Program-made: the position numbers and the translations under genes | Assembly: GCA_951813065.1 (NCBI GenBank) | Contig: CATOTH010000005.1 | Coordinates: 62,001 to 126,000 of the forward strand | Direction of reading: 5' to 3' | Origin: an uncultured Bryobacterales bacterium | Lineage (GTDB): Bacteria > Acidobacteriota > Terriglobia > Bryobacterales > UBA6623 | Length of the DNA: 64,000 nucleotides | The notes under the pieces: model-generated | What the model was told of the DNA's origin: nothing | What the model saw: only the letters and a program-made list of their open reading frames with translations | The model's database searches: none | Shown here: positions 18,688 through 26,651 of the stretch, piece by piece | How the letters are laid out: each line of letters begins with the position of its first letter | How positions within the stretch are numbered: the stretch's first letter is position 1

Positions 18688-18894
18688 ATGGACGGAGCGG
18701 AATTCAAGAGACGGGCCAAGCGATACGCCAAGCGCAACGGTCTGAATTACAACCTTGACAAGGCTCGCGGCAAGGGCAGTCACCAAGTCCTGACGATTGG
18801 CGAGCACTCAACGATTGTCAAACAGTCGGAGATCAGCAAGGGCCTGCTTCGGGACATGTTGAACCATCTGAACATCAGGAAGGAGGAATTCTAG
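18688..18894 (+). CDS. hicA: HicA-type toxin (mRNA interferase)
   Basis: The 68-residue double-stranded-RNA-binding-fold toxin has the catalytic His in GKGSHQVLTIG, with the family end LLRDMLNHLNI. The start ATG at 18688 is preferred over a longer frame from 18631, because the HicA fold begins at once. HicA cleaves mRNA until bound by HicB. The stop codon TAG is followed immediately by the hicB ATG, so the pair is translated together. It is slightly longer than the shortest HicA proteins, with a KRNGLNYN insertion-like region. Confidence 0.85.
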   Translation: MDGAEFKRRAKRYAKRNGLNYNLDKARGKGSHQVLTIGEHSTIVKQSEISKGLLRDMLNHLNIRKEEF

Positions 18895-19380
18895 ATGCGA
18901 TACGCCTATCCATGCCAACTCACACCGGAAAAAGATGGAACGGGTGGGTTCCTGGTCACATTCCCAGACATTGCCGAAGCCCGCACCTGCGGCAAGGACC
19001 GTGCCGAGGCTCTGGAAATGGCCGAGGATGCACTGTCGGTAGCCCTCGCGTTCTATGCGAAGCACCGCCGGGACATTCCGACCCCGAGCCCGGTGATGGA
19101 CGGCCAAGAAGTGGTCGCGGTCCAGCCCATCGTGGCTGCCAAGCTCGAACTCTATTCGGCCATGCGACAGCATCGAATCACAAGGGTCGCGCTTGCCGAG
19201 CGCCTCGGACTCAGCCATACCTCTGCAAGCAAGATCGTCGATCCGTACCACCGCTCGCACATCAGCCAGGTCGAGAAGGCGTTGCGGGCAGTCGGACGCG
19301 GCCTAGTCATCGAGGGCCGGGCGATTGCGGTTCGGGACGAGGAGCGGGCCTTGCCCAGGCAGCAGCGGCGCATGGCGTGA
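18895..19380 (+). CDS. hicB: HicB-type antitoxin with C-terminal helix-turn-helix
   Basis: The 161-residue protein has an N-terminal partial RNase-H-like HicB domain (YPCQLTPEKDGTGGFLVTFPD, then AEALEMAEDALSVALAFY) and a C-terminal XRE-like DNA-binding part (ALAERLGLSHTSASKIVDP). It neutralises HicA and represses the operon. Toxin-first order, as here, is typical of hicAB. Confidence 0.88.
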   Translation: MRYAYPCQLTPEKDGTGGFLVTFPDIAEARTCGKDRAEALEMAEDALSVALAFYAKHRRDIPTPSPVMDGQEVVAVQPIVAAKLELYSAMRQHRITRVALAERLGLSHTSASKIVDPYHRSHISQVEKALRAVGRGLVIEGRAIAVRDEERALPRQQRRMA

Positions 19381-19386
19381 CCACGC

Positions 19387-19512
19387 CTAGCCACCGCTCA
19401 TCCCCTCGATGTAGCGGTAGGCGGCCCCGCTGCGCACCATGCCGGCGGTGACGCGCAGCACGCGCCAGCCGAGCAGCAGCGCCTCGGCGTCCTTCTCGCG
19501 GTCGCGCTCGTA
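19387..19512 (-). pseudogene. C-terminal fragment of a phage-type endonuclease
   Basis: About 40 codons in one minus-strand frame, ending TAG at 19387, read YERDREKDAEALLLGW then RVLRVTAGMV, RSGAAYRYIE. This is the C-terminal signature of small VRR-NUC/DUF559-like endonucleases common in phages and islands. Upstream the frame dissolves into low-complexity DNA, so only the tail survives. Confidence 0.55.
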
Positions 19513-19544
19513 GCTGGCCGCCTGCTGCCGTGCCGTTCAGCCCC

Positions 19545-19640
19545 TGCCGGGCCCCGCTGGTGGGACAGGCGGTGGCGCTGGGGCAGGCCGCGGCGGGGCA
19601 GGCGGCCGTGGCGGCGGTGGGGCAGGCCGCGGCGGCGGAT
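19545..19640. repeat. Low-complexity GGC-rich tract with a 15-base direct repeat
   Basis: GGCAGGCCGCGGCGG occurs at 19582-19596 and again at 19621-19635 inside a GGC/GCC-rich run. It forms alanine-rich spurious frames on both strands and probably marks an old recombination joint between island remnants. Confidence 0.6.
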
Positions 19641-19672
19641 GGACCGGCGGCCACGACCTTTCTTCGATCGGG

Positions 19673-20260
19673 TTACGCGGCATCAGGCCGCAGCTGCGCG
19701 TAGACGAAGTCTTCCCAGTGGGCCATCAGTTTCGGCTTCCACGGCGTGCCCGTGCTGGTCGCTTCCCCAGAGAGTTCGCGCTCCCGGCGCAATAGCAGGT
19801 CCAGCGCCCGCTCGGAGCCGTCTTCGTACCAATGCTGGCGGAGCCGCTTGTATTCGTGCGACTGCTGCTCCCAGGCCATCTGCAACTTGACGAACTGCAC
19901 CACCTTCTGGTCTAGATTCGCCGCGAGGGCATAGCCGGTCAGGACGGCCACCAGCAGGCCGAAGGCCGACGGCACCCAGTTCGCCAAGTCGCCGAAGGCG
20001 GTCAGCGCCGCGCCCGAGGAGAGAAGGAACGACAGTCCGATGACGGCCTGCTTGCGCTTCGTGTAGCGGGTTGCAAGATCGGCAAAGTACAGCGAACGCA
20101 CTTCCGCTTCGTGCATCAATCCCCAGACCGTCCCAGCCTGCTCCGTTGTAAGCACCGCCCTAAGTATAGCCTCCGGCCGCTGCGGGTACGGGAACAGGTC
20201 GATGATGCTGCCCACGCCGCGCAGGAAGGTGCGTCGGCGGCCCCCGGAGATCCGATGCAA
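19673..20260 (-). CDS. Two-TM protein resembling SLATT-type effectors
   Basis: The 195-residue protein has an N-terminal soluble helix (LTTEQAGTVWGLMHEAEVRS), two adjacent TM helices (AVIGLSFLLSSGAALTAFG and PSAFGLLVAVLTGYALAAN) and a C-terminal amphipathic helical part (QQSHEYKRLRQHWYED). Two close TM helices followed by a conserved charged helix is the layout of SLATT 2-TM effectors, which are thought to permeabilise the membrane downstream of nucleotide signals in conflict systems. No SMODS, SLOG or TIR partner is next to it, so the assignment is by architecture only. Confidence 0.45.
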   Translation of the reverse strand: MHRISGGRRRTFLRGVGSIIDLFPYPQRPEAILRAVLTTEQAGTVWGLMHEAEVRSLYFADLATRYTKRKQAVIGLSFLLSSGAALTAFGDLANWVPSAFGLLVAVLTGYALAANLDQKVVQFVKLQMAWEQQSHEYKRLRQHWYEDGSERALDLLLRRERELSGEATSTGTPWKPKLMAHWEDFVYAQLRPDAA

Positions 20261-20371
20261 GGAGCCACGGCAGTTCAGACACTCGAAGAAGGCTTAGGAA
20301 CGGAAGAATAAACCGCTCCGCCAGCGAAACACGCGACGGCCTCCTGCGCGTCGAAGTGATACGCTACCCGC

Positions 20372-20733
20372 ATGGCGATTCGATCCTCACTGTTTATCGG
20401 GCTTGCATTTGCTGGTTTCGCTGCAGGCTGGATGTTCCAACCGTTTCCAAGCGCTCACGCACAAAGTGTTGCTGAACGCCAGTTCGAGCTGCACGGTGTT
20501 GCGATGGGCAAACCGTTTTGTTGAACATCCGTACGGGCGACACGTGGCGGCTGGTGACACCCAGCGAGGGACGCACAGGAATGCTTTGGCAATACATGGC
20601 GCTACCACCACGAGTCAATACCATGACAATGGACGGAATGGAGGCTATCCTCGCAGACCGTTCTACAGACCAGGCATCGGTGCAAGCTCGAAGGACGCTC
20701 GTGCTGGAATCCTGGCTTACGAGTGGGCGCTAG
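20372..20733 (+). pseudogene. Small exported protein, frameshifted
   Basis: The ATG at 20372 gives a signal peptide (MAIRSSLFIGLAFAGFAAGW, cleavage near AHAQS) and reaches TGA at 20522. The neighbouring frame continues the protein as LLNIRTGDTWRLVTPSEGR and ends at 20733, so a single-base change near 20510 has broken the gene. The NxxTGDTWRLV motif is common in short uncharacterised exported proteins. Confidence 0.5.
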
Positions 20734-20799
20734 GATGTCGCTCGTTGCGGCAAACACATTCACCCTTCACAAGACGCACCAGGGTATCGGCGTTGGTGC

Positions 20800-21222
20800 T
20801 CACTTCGCCTTCCCACCCAGCTTCTCGACCGACCGCAGCATGCCCATGCCGAGCATCGCCAGCACGAGCTCCATCAGCCCGTCCACCCCAACCGGGTACG
20901 GCACCAGCTCGTCCGTGCGGATCACCTGGCGGCCCCACAGGAAGGCGGCGAGCACCTACTGCGGGACGTAGTGCAGCCCGAGGCACACGCCGCATACCCA
21001 GCCGATAAACGGACGCCAGCCGGCCACCAGGATCGAGCGGTGGGCGGCCTCGATCTTGTTGATCTCGATCTGCGCCTCGCGGGGCCTGGCGAGGATGCGC
21101 TGCTTGACGACCTCGGCGGCGGCCTTCTCGTCCGCCGTCTCCACGAAGCGGTCGATGATGTTGGCGATGCCCTCGGCCGCGCCGATGAACGGCGCTCCGA
21201 TGATCTTGTCTAACACTCCCAT
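20800..21222 (-). pseudogene. 3TM phage/GTA-type holin with an internal amber codon
   Basis: The ATG at 21222 (MGVLDKIIGAPFIGAAEG) leads through a helical region to the family signature AAHRSILVAGWRPFIGWVCG, which identifies the GTA-type 3TM holin family. The frame meets TAG at 20956-20958 and then continues in the same frame (VLAAFLWGRQVIRT to LRSVEKLGGKAK) to TGA at 20800. The full product would be 140 residues. The residues after the TAG are clearly the normal end of the protein, so this is a recent nonsense mutation, or a readthrough codon. Confidence 0.8.
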
Positions 21223-21267
21223 CAGGCCCTCACTCCCACGGATCGCCCGTTCCACGCCACCAGCCGG

Positions 21268-22110
21268 TCAGCCGGCCGCACGTCGATGTGCACGCCCCAG
21301 CGGTAGTAGCCGAGGCCGCGCAGGTCCGGGGCCGTCCCCGCCCATACCCGCCTGAGCCGTCAGAGCCCGGAGGTTCTCCTCCAGTGCCCGCGCTCTCTCG
21401 TCCGCCACATTCGCTCGCTGCTCTGCGGCCTGCTTGGCGCGCTCTGCTGCCAGCCGCCGCCGCTCGGCTTCTGGCAGTGCTCCGTCGAACTCCTCCCCCG
21501 TAGCCGGGTCGCGGAACACTAGCACCGTCGCAGCGGCCTGCCTCTCGCTGCGCATCTCCAATCCCAGCACCGCGCTCCGCAGGTAAACCCGCTCGCCCTC
21601 GCCCGCGACCCGCTCCGCCGGGCTGAAGCGGCCCCCGCTGAGGACATAGCCCTCCAGCGGGCTGCTCATCAAGGCCCCCTGCGGGTCGATCCGCCAGTAC
21701 TCGCGCACCCCGATCCGGGAGTATTCCCGCGCCTTGTGCCGGCCATCCGTGCCCGTCGTCGACGGCGACGCCACCTCCAGCACGAAATCGGGGGGCTTGC
21801 CTTCCTCCCAGACCCTGTACGAACTGCGGTTCCCGCGCCCCACCCCGAACACCACCTGCACATCCGGCTGCAGCTTGGCCGCGTTATTGCCCATCTGGTA
21901 GTACACCATCAGTTCCATCGCCACGAGCACTTCCGAGCGATCCCGGAAGTGCAGGTCCAAAGCTGCCGCAGCCTGCCGCACCGTCACGCCGTGGGCCACG
22001 CTCTGCGCGATCCAATGCCCTTCCGGGTACTCGACTTCGTCGGTCGCCGGTGGCACCGCGGTGGCACCGGGCGAGGCCAGCGCGGGAAGTTCCGTCCGTG
22101 GGGTGGCCAT
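21268..22110 (-). CDS. Uma2-family putative nuclease with C-terminal coiled coil
   Basis: The 280-residue protein has the restriction-endonuclease-like Uma2 (DUF820) core: PDVQVVFGVG, PDFVLEVASPST, then K..EYSRIGVREYWRID, supplying the acidic and Lys active-site residues. After about residue 210 it ends in a charged Ala/Glu/Arg coiled coil, as in many members from cyanobacteria and island-rich genomes. Uma2 proteins are numerous and still poorly understood; some may come from transposons or defence systems. It is next to the holin remnant. Confidence 0.82.
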   Translation of the reverse strand: MATPRTELPALASPGATAVPPATDEVEYPEGHWIAQSVAHGVTVRQAAAALDLHFRDRSEVLVAMELMVYYQMGNNAAKLQPDVQVVFGVGRGNRSSYRVWEEGKPPDFVLEVASPSTTGTDGRHKAREYSRIGVREYWRIDPQGALMSSPLEGYVLSGGRFSPAERVAGEGERVYLRSAVLGLEMRSERQAAATVLVFRDPATGEEFDGALPEAERRRLAAERAKQAAEQRANVADERARALEENLRALTAQAGMGGDGPGPARPRLLPLGRAHRRAAG

Positions 22111-22619
22111 CGTCGAGATGCAGCACTCGAAGGCGCTGCAACCCTCGTGTTCCCGATTATACAGCCGTCATGCCCGGCCAGCTGACACGGTCGCGATGCC
22201 AATCGCTGAGCCCGGCCCGTACGCGGACAGCGCCTCGACAGCGAGACTTGCAGCCAACGTCCATGCCGCAGCGCGACTAGGAGTCTGGCGACGCTGTGCC
22301 TCAAACGGACGAGAGCGGCACTTCGAGTCGCGACTTGACTCAATCGCCAACCGTACGCCGAGACAAGGAGTCTAGACTAATTGGCTTCTCGAGGCTGCCA
22401 TGACCAAGCAATCGCGGTGTCGCCAACTAGTTGCGGAAATCGGCTTGCAATCAGGAGCGCGCGGGTAGATAGGGCCTCAGCAACCCAGCCAACAGGCACT
22501 ACTCAAGCGCGGCCGTCCGGTCCGGTGCGCGCTGCCGGATCGATCCCAGACACTCCCAATCGAAGAGTATGGGACAGGTGCGTTGTGGCGCTTCAAGCGA
22601 AAAGATGGCCCGGAATCAA
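22111..22619. other. Intergenic region without a recognisable gene
   Basis: About 500 bases between the Uma2 gene start and the end of the PIN toxin gene. Short open frames are present on both strands but none has a family signature or a ribosome site. Nothing else seen. Confidence 0.5.
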
Positions 22620-23069
22620 CTACTGATCGGCACTTCCATCTGCGGATTGATGCACGAGCAACTCAGGGAATTCGGACGGCGGTGTGATGATCTTGCACAA
22701 CGGGCCGGGAGCGCGGGAGCGCCTTCCGTCCAAGGTGCAGAGCGGGCAATCGAGTTCCTCAGCAACAGCCACGTACCAAGCGTCATAGCTGGTCAGATTG
22801 GCTCGCAATGTCCAGATTCGCTTCGCAAAGGGTGCGAATTGGAAGAGTTTCAGATCGAATCGCAACAATGTGCGGAAACCTAGTGTCGCTTCAAGGCGCG
22901 AGACTGACCCCGCTTGTTCCAGTCGGCGCAAGACGTTGCAGGCTTCGACCAACACATGTTCTGGGGCTGCCAGCTGGTACCCAGCGACAATGGATCGCGC
23001 CCAAGGTCCTTCCTTGTCCGTGGGCAGAAGGCTCGCGACCAGGACCGAGGCATCGACGACCGCCCTCAC
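22620..23069 (-). CDS. PIN-domain toxin (VapC-like ribonuclease)
   Basis: The 149-residue protein shows the PIN acidic residues: Asp in VVDASVLVASLL, Glu in LVEACNVLRRL, Asp in TSYDAWYVAVAEEL and Asp in LCTLDGRRSR. VapC toxins cut RNA, often tRNA or rRNA. The start overlaps the stop of the upstream antitoxin by four bases (ATGA), so the two are coupled. Confidence 0.88.
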   Translation of the reverse strand: MRAVVDASVLVASLLPTDKEGPWARSIVAGYQLAAPEHVLVEACNVLRRLEQAGSVSRLEATLGFRTLLRFDLKLFQFAPFAKRIWTLRANLTSYDAWYVAVAEELDCPLCTLDGRRSRAPGPLCKIITPPSEFPELLVHQSADGSADQ

Positions 23070-23302
23070 TTTCGGTCCTGGTCGCGAGCGTCCAGGATCT
23101 CACTGGCGGACACGCTCGTGTCCGAAGCCTCCAAGCGCTCTTCGATTTGACGGATCAACTCTTGGTTGGTCGGGAACCCCACAATGCGTTCCAGTTCGCC
23201 CAAGAGGTACGTTTGCATCGACTGCCCCCCCGCTGCAGCTCTCGACTTGAGTACGTCCCGGACCTCTGTCGGCACGTTTCTGATCGTGATCTGAACAGAC
23301 AT
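23066..23302 (-). CDS. Ribbon-helix-helix antitoxin (FitA/VapB-like)
   Basis: The 78-residue protein has an Arc-type ribbon-helix-helix (MSVQITIRNVPTEVRDVLKS, then AAAGGQSMQTYLLGEL) and a C-terminal toxin-binding tail. The ATG at 23302 was chosen over a longer frame from 23500, because the DNA-binding strand starts there. It should neutralise the PIN toxin and repress the operon. Confidence 0.85.
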   Translation of the reverse strand: MSVQITIRNVPTEVRDVLKSRAAAGGQSMQTYLLGELERIVGFPTNQELIRQIEERLEASDTSVSASEILDARDQDRK

Positions 23303-23647
23303 GCATGCAATATACCACAAATGATTGCATTTTGCCAGCATATCCCGATTCGCGGACGCCACGACAGGCCGTTCGGATGAATCGATCAGCCTGGCCGGTA
23401 TACTGCCACGGTCGCGGGCCTGGCAGAACATGAGTCGACGCATGAAGCCAGCCCTGATTGGTTCAAACTGCTGCCCACCCTGCTTGGAGGCAACCTTCAT
23501 GATTGGGGCTTATGTACGAAGGTGCCCCCAATCAATTCCGCAAATCGATCATCCTCGCACGCTCTTCGGAACAGGCCATCCTGAACCGTGAGTCCGCCTG
23601 AAGCCGGTTCCGCAGGATTCGCCGCTGGACGAAGACACGGAGGGGAA
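23303..23647. other. Intergenic region between two toxin-antitoxin pairs
   Basis: Holds the promoter of the leftward pair just upstream of 23302, where an A/T-rich patch (23305-23340) lies. No gene seen in the remainder. Confidence 0.5.
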
Positions 23648-24040
23648 TCACTCAGGAGACTGTGCGCGCAGACCAGCCACCGATGCGGCTCGAAGGATGC
23701 GCTTGTCATAGGCGATGAAGACCGGATCGAACTGAGCAATCCGAAGCGCGCATGCAATCTGAAGAGCATCCAGGCTCCGCAATCCTGCAGGATCGAGCGA
23801 GGCCGCACGCTCGATGACGCCTCGATCGACAGTCACGGTCCCGAGGTTGTGGATCAGCCGGTGCGCCAAAGCTACCCTTCCCGGGTCGCGGCGACGAATC
23901 GCCCTCGGGACTTCCACTGCTGCCAGTTCGCTTGCCATCACCCTCGAATAAGTCCCCAAGGATTGGCGAAGCGCTCCCGATTCGGGCTCTTCCACGATCA
24001 GCTTCACCAATGCCGAGGAGTCGCAGAAGGCAACGCTCAC
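23648..24040 (-). CDS. PIN-domain toxin (VapC-like ribonuclease)
   Basis: The 130-residue protein starts with GTG at 24040 inside the stop of the antitoxin gene (GTGA overlap); a longer frame to 24175 would overlap the antitoxin and is rejected. PIN residues are in AFCDSSALVKLIVEE, AVEVPRAIRR, SLDALQIACALR and IAYDKRILRAA. It differs from the PIN protein at 22620, so the two pairs were acquired independently. Confidence 0.87.
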   Translation of the reverse strand: MSVAFCDSSALVKLIVEEPESGALRQSLGTYSRVMASELAAVEVPRAIRRRDPGRVALAHRLIHNLGTVTVDRGVIERAASLDPAGLRSLDALQIACALRIAQFDPVFIAYDKRILRAASVAGLRAQSPE

Positions 24041-24315
24041 GATCGGTCTTCTCTCAACTCCTGAAGGTACTTGGACGCGCTCCTGCTCGAGTCGATGTCC
24101 CCTTTGGGCGGCTCGATGTCCGACCACGACCCGGCCGCTGGAATCACCACACCGCTCTCGACCAAGCGCTGCCACGCGTCGTCTTCCGCGGCAAGAGGCT
24201 TGAGCACTGCAACGGGCTTGCCTCGGTCAGTCACGGCGAAGACCGAGCCGGTCTTCACCTTGGCTAGATAGACGCTGAGATTCTGGCGTAATTCTCTGAT
24301 GCCAACCCGATCCAT
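24037..24315 (-). CDS. Phd/YefM-type antitoxin
   Basis: About 92 residues starting MDRVGIRELRQNLSVYLAKV, followed by TGSVFAVTDRGKPVAVLKPL, the standard Phd/YefM DNA-binding and dimerisation fold. The disordered C-terminal tail (DIEPPKGDIDSSRSASKYL) should wrap the PIN toxin. An alternative ATG at 24324 adds three residues. A TACTACATG-rich stretch just upstream may hold the promoter and operator. Confidence 0.85.
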   Translation of the reverse strand: MDRVGIRELRQNLSVYLAKVKTGSVFAVTDRGKPVAVLKPLAAEDDAWQRLVESGVVIPAAGSWSDIEPPKGDIDSSRSASKYLQELREDRS

Positions 24316-24473
24316 GTAGCACATGGTACTACATCTGCAAGTGGCTTGATTCTGGAGGTCCCGGCGTGCGTGAGCGACCACCGTCCCGCGCAGCTCGGGC
24401 CGCCGCGGTTGCGCTCGGACGAATCGTCAGGGACGGGCCCGTCGGATAGAATCTGCAAGACGACGAACCACAA

Positions 24474-26126
24474 GTGCTGTACAGAACGCGCAATCGATTT
24501 GTCGGTATGGGGCTGGTCATCGCAGCCGCGGTTGCGGGTCCCGTGTGTCTCGCGCAGAACGTATTCGATGTCCTCATTCGGGACGGCCTGGTGATCGACG
24601 GTTCCGGCAGCCAAGGCTTCGTCGCCGACGTTGGCCTCCGGGGAGACCGAATCTCCCGAATTGGCGACCTCTCGGATTCGACCGCGGACCGAGTCATTGA
24701 CGCGAGAGGACTTGTCGTCGCCCCGGGGTTTATCGACATCCACAACCACTCGGACTTCACGCTGCTGGAAGAGCCCCGTTGCGAGAGCATGATCCGCCAA
24801 GGGGTAACAACCATGGTCCTTGGCGAGGGCGGCTCCGCCGGTCCCGTCAAGGCCGGCGAGCGGGAATGGACCACCCTCGGCGGCTATTTCGACCACGTGG
24901 AACAGCGAGGAGTCGCTGCCAACATTTGCTCCTACGTGGGACTGACGCAGGTCTGGCGGTATGTGAAGGGTGATGCCCTCGAGCCTGCGGACGACGCGCA
25001 AGTCGGGGCCATGGGGGAGCTGGTGGCCGAAGCCATGCGCGAGGGCGCCATGGGCCTGTCGAATTCGCTGCTAATGCCGCCGTCCAGCCTTGTCACCACG
25101 GAGCAGCTGGTCACGCTGGCGAAGGTCGCCGGAGAGCATGGGGGATTATATTCCACCCACATCCGGGACGAGGGCCGCGGCGTGTTCGATGCCGTGGCGG
25201 AGGCTGTCCGCGTCGGCTCCGAAGCACGCATCCGAGTCGACATCATTCATCTCAAGATCGCCGACCAGGCGCTGTGGGGGAGGATGGCCGAAGTTGTGGA
25301 AATGATCGATTCGGCTCGGCGCGCTGGACTCGACATTCGCGCCAACGTGTATCCCTATACGGCCGGCCAGAACAACCTGCGGGCGATCATTCCTCCATGG
25401 GCCCACGATGGCGGCAACGACTCGTTGCTGGAGCGCCTGCGGTCTCCCGCCGCGAGGGCACGAATCAAGCGCGACATCCTCGACCCGGACCAGGACTGGT
25501 ACAACCATTACCTCGCTGTCGGGAGCGACTGGAGCCGCATGCTCCTCGTCCAACTCAGCGGTGCAGCCAACACTTCCTTCGTCGGCCGGAGCATGAAGGA
25601 TCTGATCGAGGCACGAGGCGGCGACCCGTTCGACGTGCTGTTCGACGTCCTCGTCGAGGAGGGGGGCAGCGTCCGGACGGTGTACTTCCACCACCGGGAA
25701 GACGACATGCTCCACGCGCTGCGCAAGCCTTATGTATCTGTGGGGTCGGACGGCGCGGCGATCAGCCCCGGCGGGCCGTCGGGCAGCACCCATCCGCATC
25801 CTCGCTGGTACGGGACATTCCCCCGGGTTCTCGGCCGGTACGTTCGCGAACAGGGCGCCCTTGCCCTTCCGGACGCTGTGCGCAAGATGACGTCTATGAA
25901 TGCCGAGAAACTGGGAATCCTCAACAGGGGGCTGGTTCGCGAGGGCCTCTTGGCCGACCTCGTGGTCTTCAATCCGGACACTATCGCCGACCGCGCCACG
26001 TTCAGCGATCCCCATCAATTCCCGGCCGGCATCCTCCACGTTTTCGTCAACGGCGGGGAGGTATTGACCGACGGCGCACACACAGGGCGACTGCCCGGCC
26101 GGGTAATTCGTCGCAACCGCCTCTGA
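24474..26126 (+). CDS. Exported D-aminoacylase/N-acyl-D-amino-acid deacylase-type amidohydrolase
   Basis: The 550-residue metallo-hydrolase starts with GTG at 24474 and a signal peptide ending near CLAQN. The amidohydrolase-3 TIM barrel carries the metal motif PGFIDIHNHSDF, the family loop EPRCESMIRQGVTTMVLGEG, HLKIAD, and the C-terminal HPHPRWYGTFPRVLGRYV followed by MTSMNAEKLGILNRGLVREG. By family it removes acyl groups from N-acyl-D-amino acids or related dipeptides and dihydropyrimidines; the export signal suggests periplasmic work on cell-wall or environmental D-amino acid derivatives. It is monocistronic as far as seen. Confidence 0.88.
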   Translation: MLYRTRNRFVGMGLVIAAAVAGPVCLAQNVFDVLIRDGLVIDGSGSQGFVADVGLRGDRISRIGDLSDSTADRVIDARGLVVAPGFIDIHNHSDFTLLEEPRCESMIRQGVTTMVLGEGGSAGPVKAGEREWTTLGGYFDHVEQRGVAANICSYVGLTQVWRYVKGDALEPADDAQVGAMGELVAEAMREGAMGLSNSLLMPPSSLVTTEQLVTLAKVAGEHGGLYSTHIRDEGRGVFDAVAEAVRVGSEARIRVDIIHLKIADQALWGRMAEVVEMIDSARRAGLDIRANVYPYTAGQNNLRAIIPPWAHDGGNDSLLERLRSPAARARIKRDILDPDQDWYNHYLAVGSDWSRMLLVQLSGAANTSFVGRSMKDLIEARGGDPFDVLFDVLVEEGGSVRTVYFHHREDDMLHALRKPYVSVGSDGAAISPGGPSGSTHPHPRWYGTFPRVLGRYVREQGALALPDAVRKMTSMNAEKLGILNRGLVREGLLADLVVFNPDTIADRATFSDPHQFPAGILHVFVNGGEVLTDGAHTGRLPGRVIRRNRL

Positions 26127-26651
26127 CTCACCCTGGAATTGCCGATGCGCAGCATACCGGCTCTCCTCGGGCATGCCTTGGCGTCGAATGGCCGCAACGC
26201 GCGAGAGCGGCTGCGTGGCTCCTCATTCCCCAAGTGGTACAACCTTGCGTTGGTCGCATTGCGAGAGCATGGCCATCGATGCTCTTGGCCCGAAGCCCTC
26301 CTGCGTCTTGGGTGTTGCAGTGCATGATCACAATGCGAACGCGCAGGCAACATGGCAGCATTCCGTGGGGAGTCGTGGCCGATCAGGAGGTCGGTCAGAG
26401 TCGTCGAATCCGAGGTTGAAGCGGCTCGGATTGGATTGCGGTTGGATATTGGGCAAGCATCTGGCAGGGCCGTTACAATGGCCGAGTCCCCCGGGCAGCG
26501 CAAAGACTCAGGCTGCCATCGATCACGTCAAAAGCAACTGTTCCATAATCAACTACTTGCACGGGTGATACTTGCATGCCCGGGCCGAACTGCCCACATG
26601 GCCCTTGCCTGAATCGCACCACGAACAAGACATTGGTTGGAGACGTTGTCG
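26127..26651. other. Intergenic region before the fhs gene
   Basis: About 525 bases with no recognisable gene; the open frames in it have neither motifs nor ribosome sites. It should include the fhs promoter close to 26560-26640. Confidence 0.45.
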
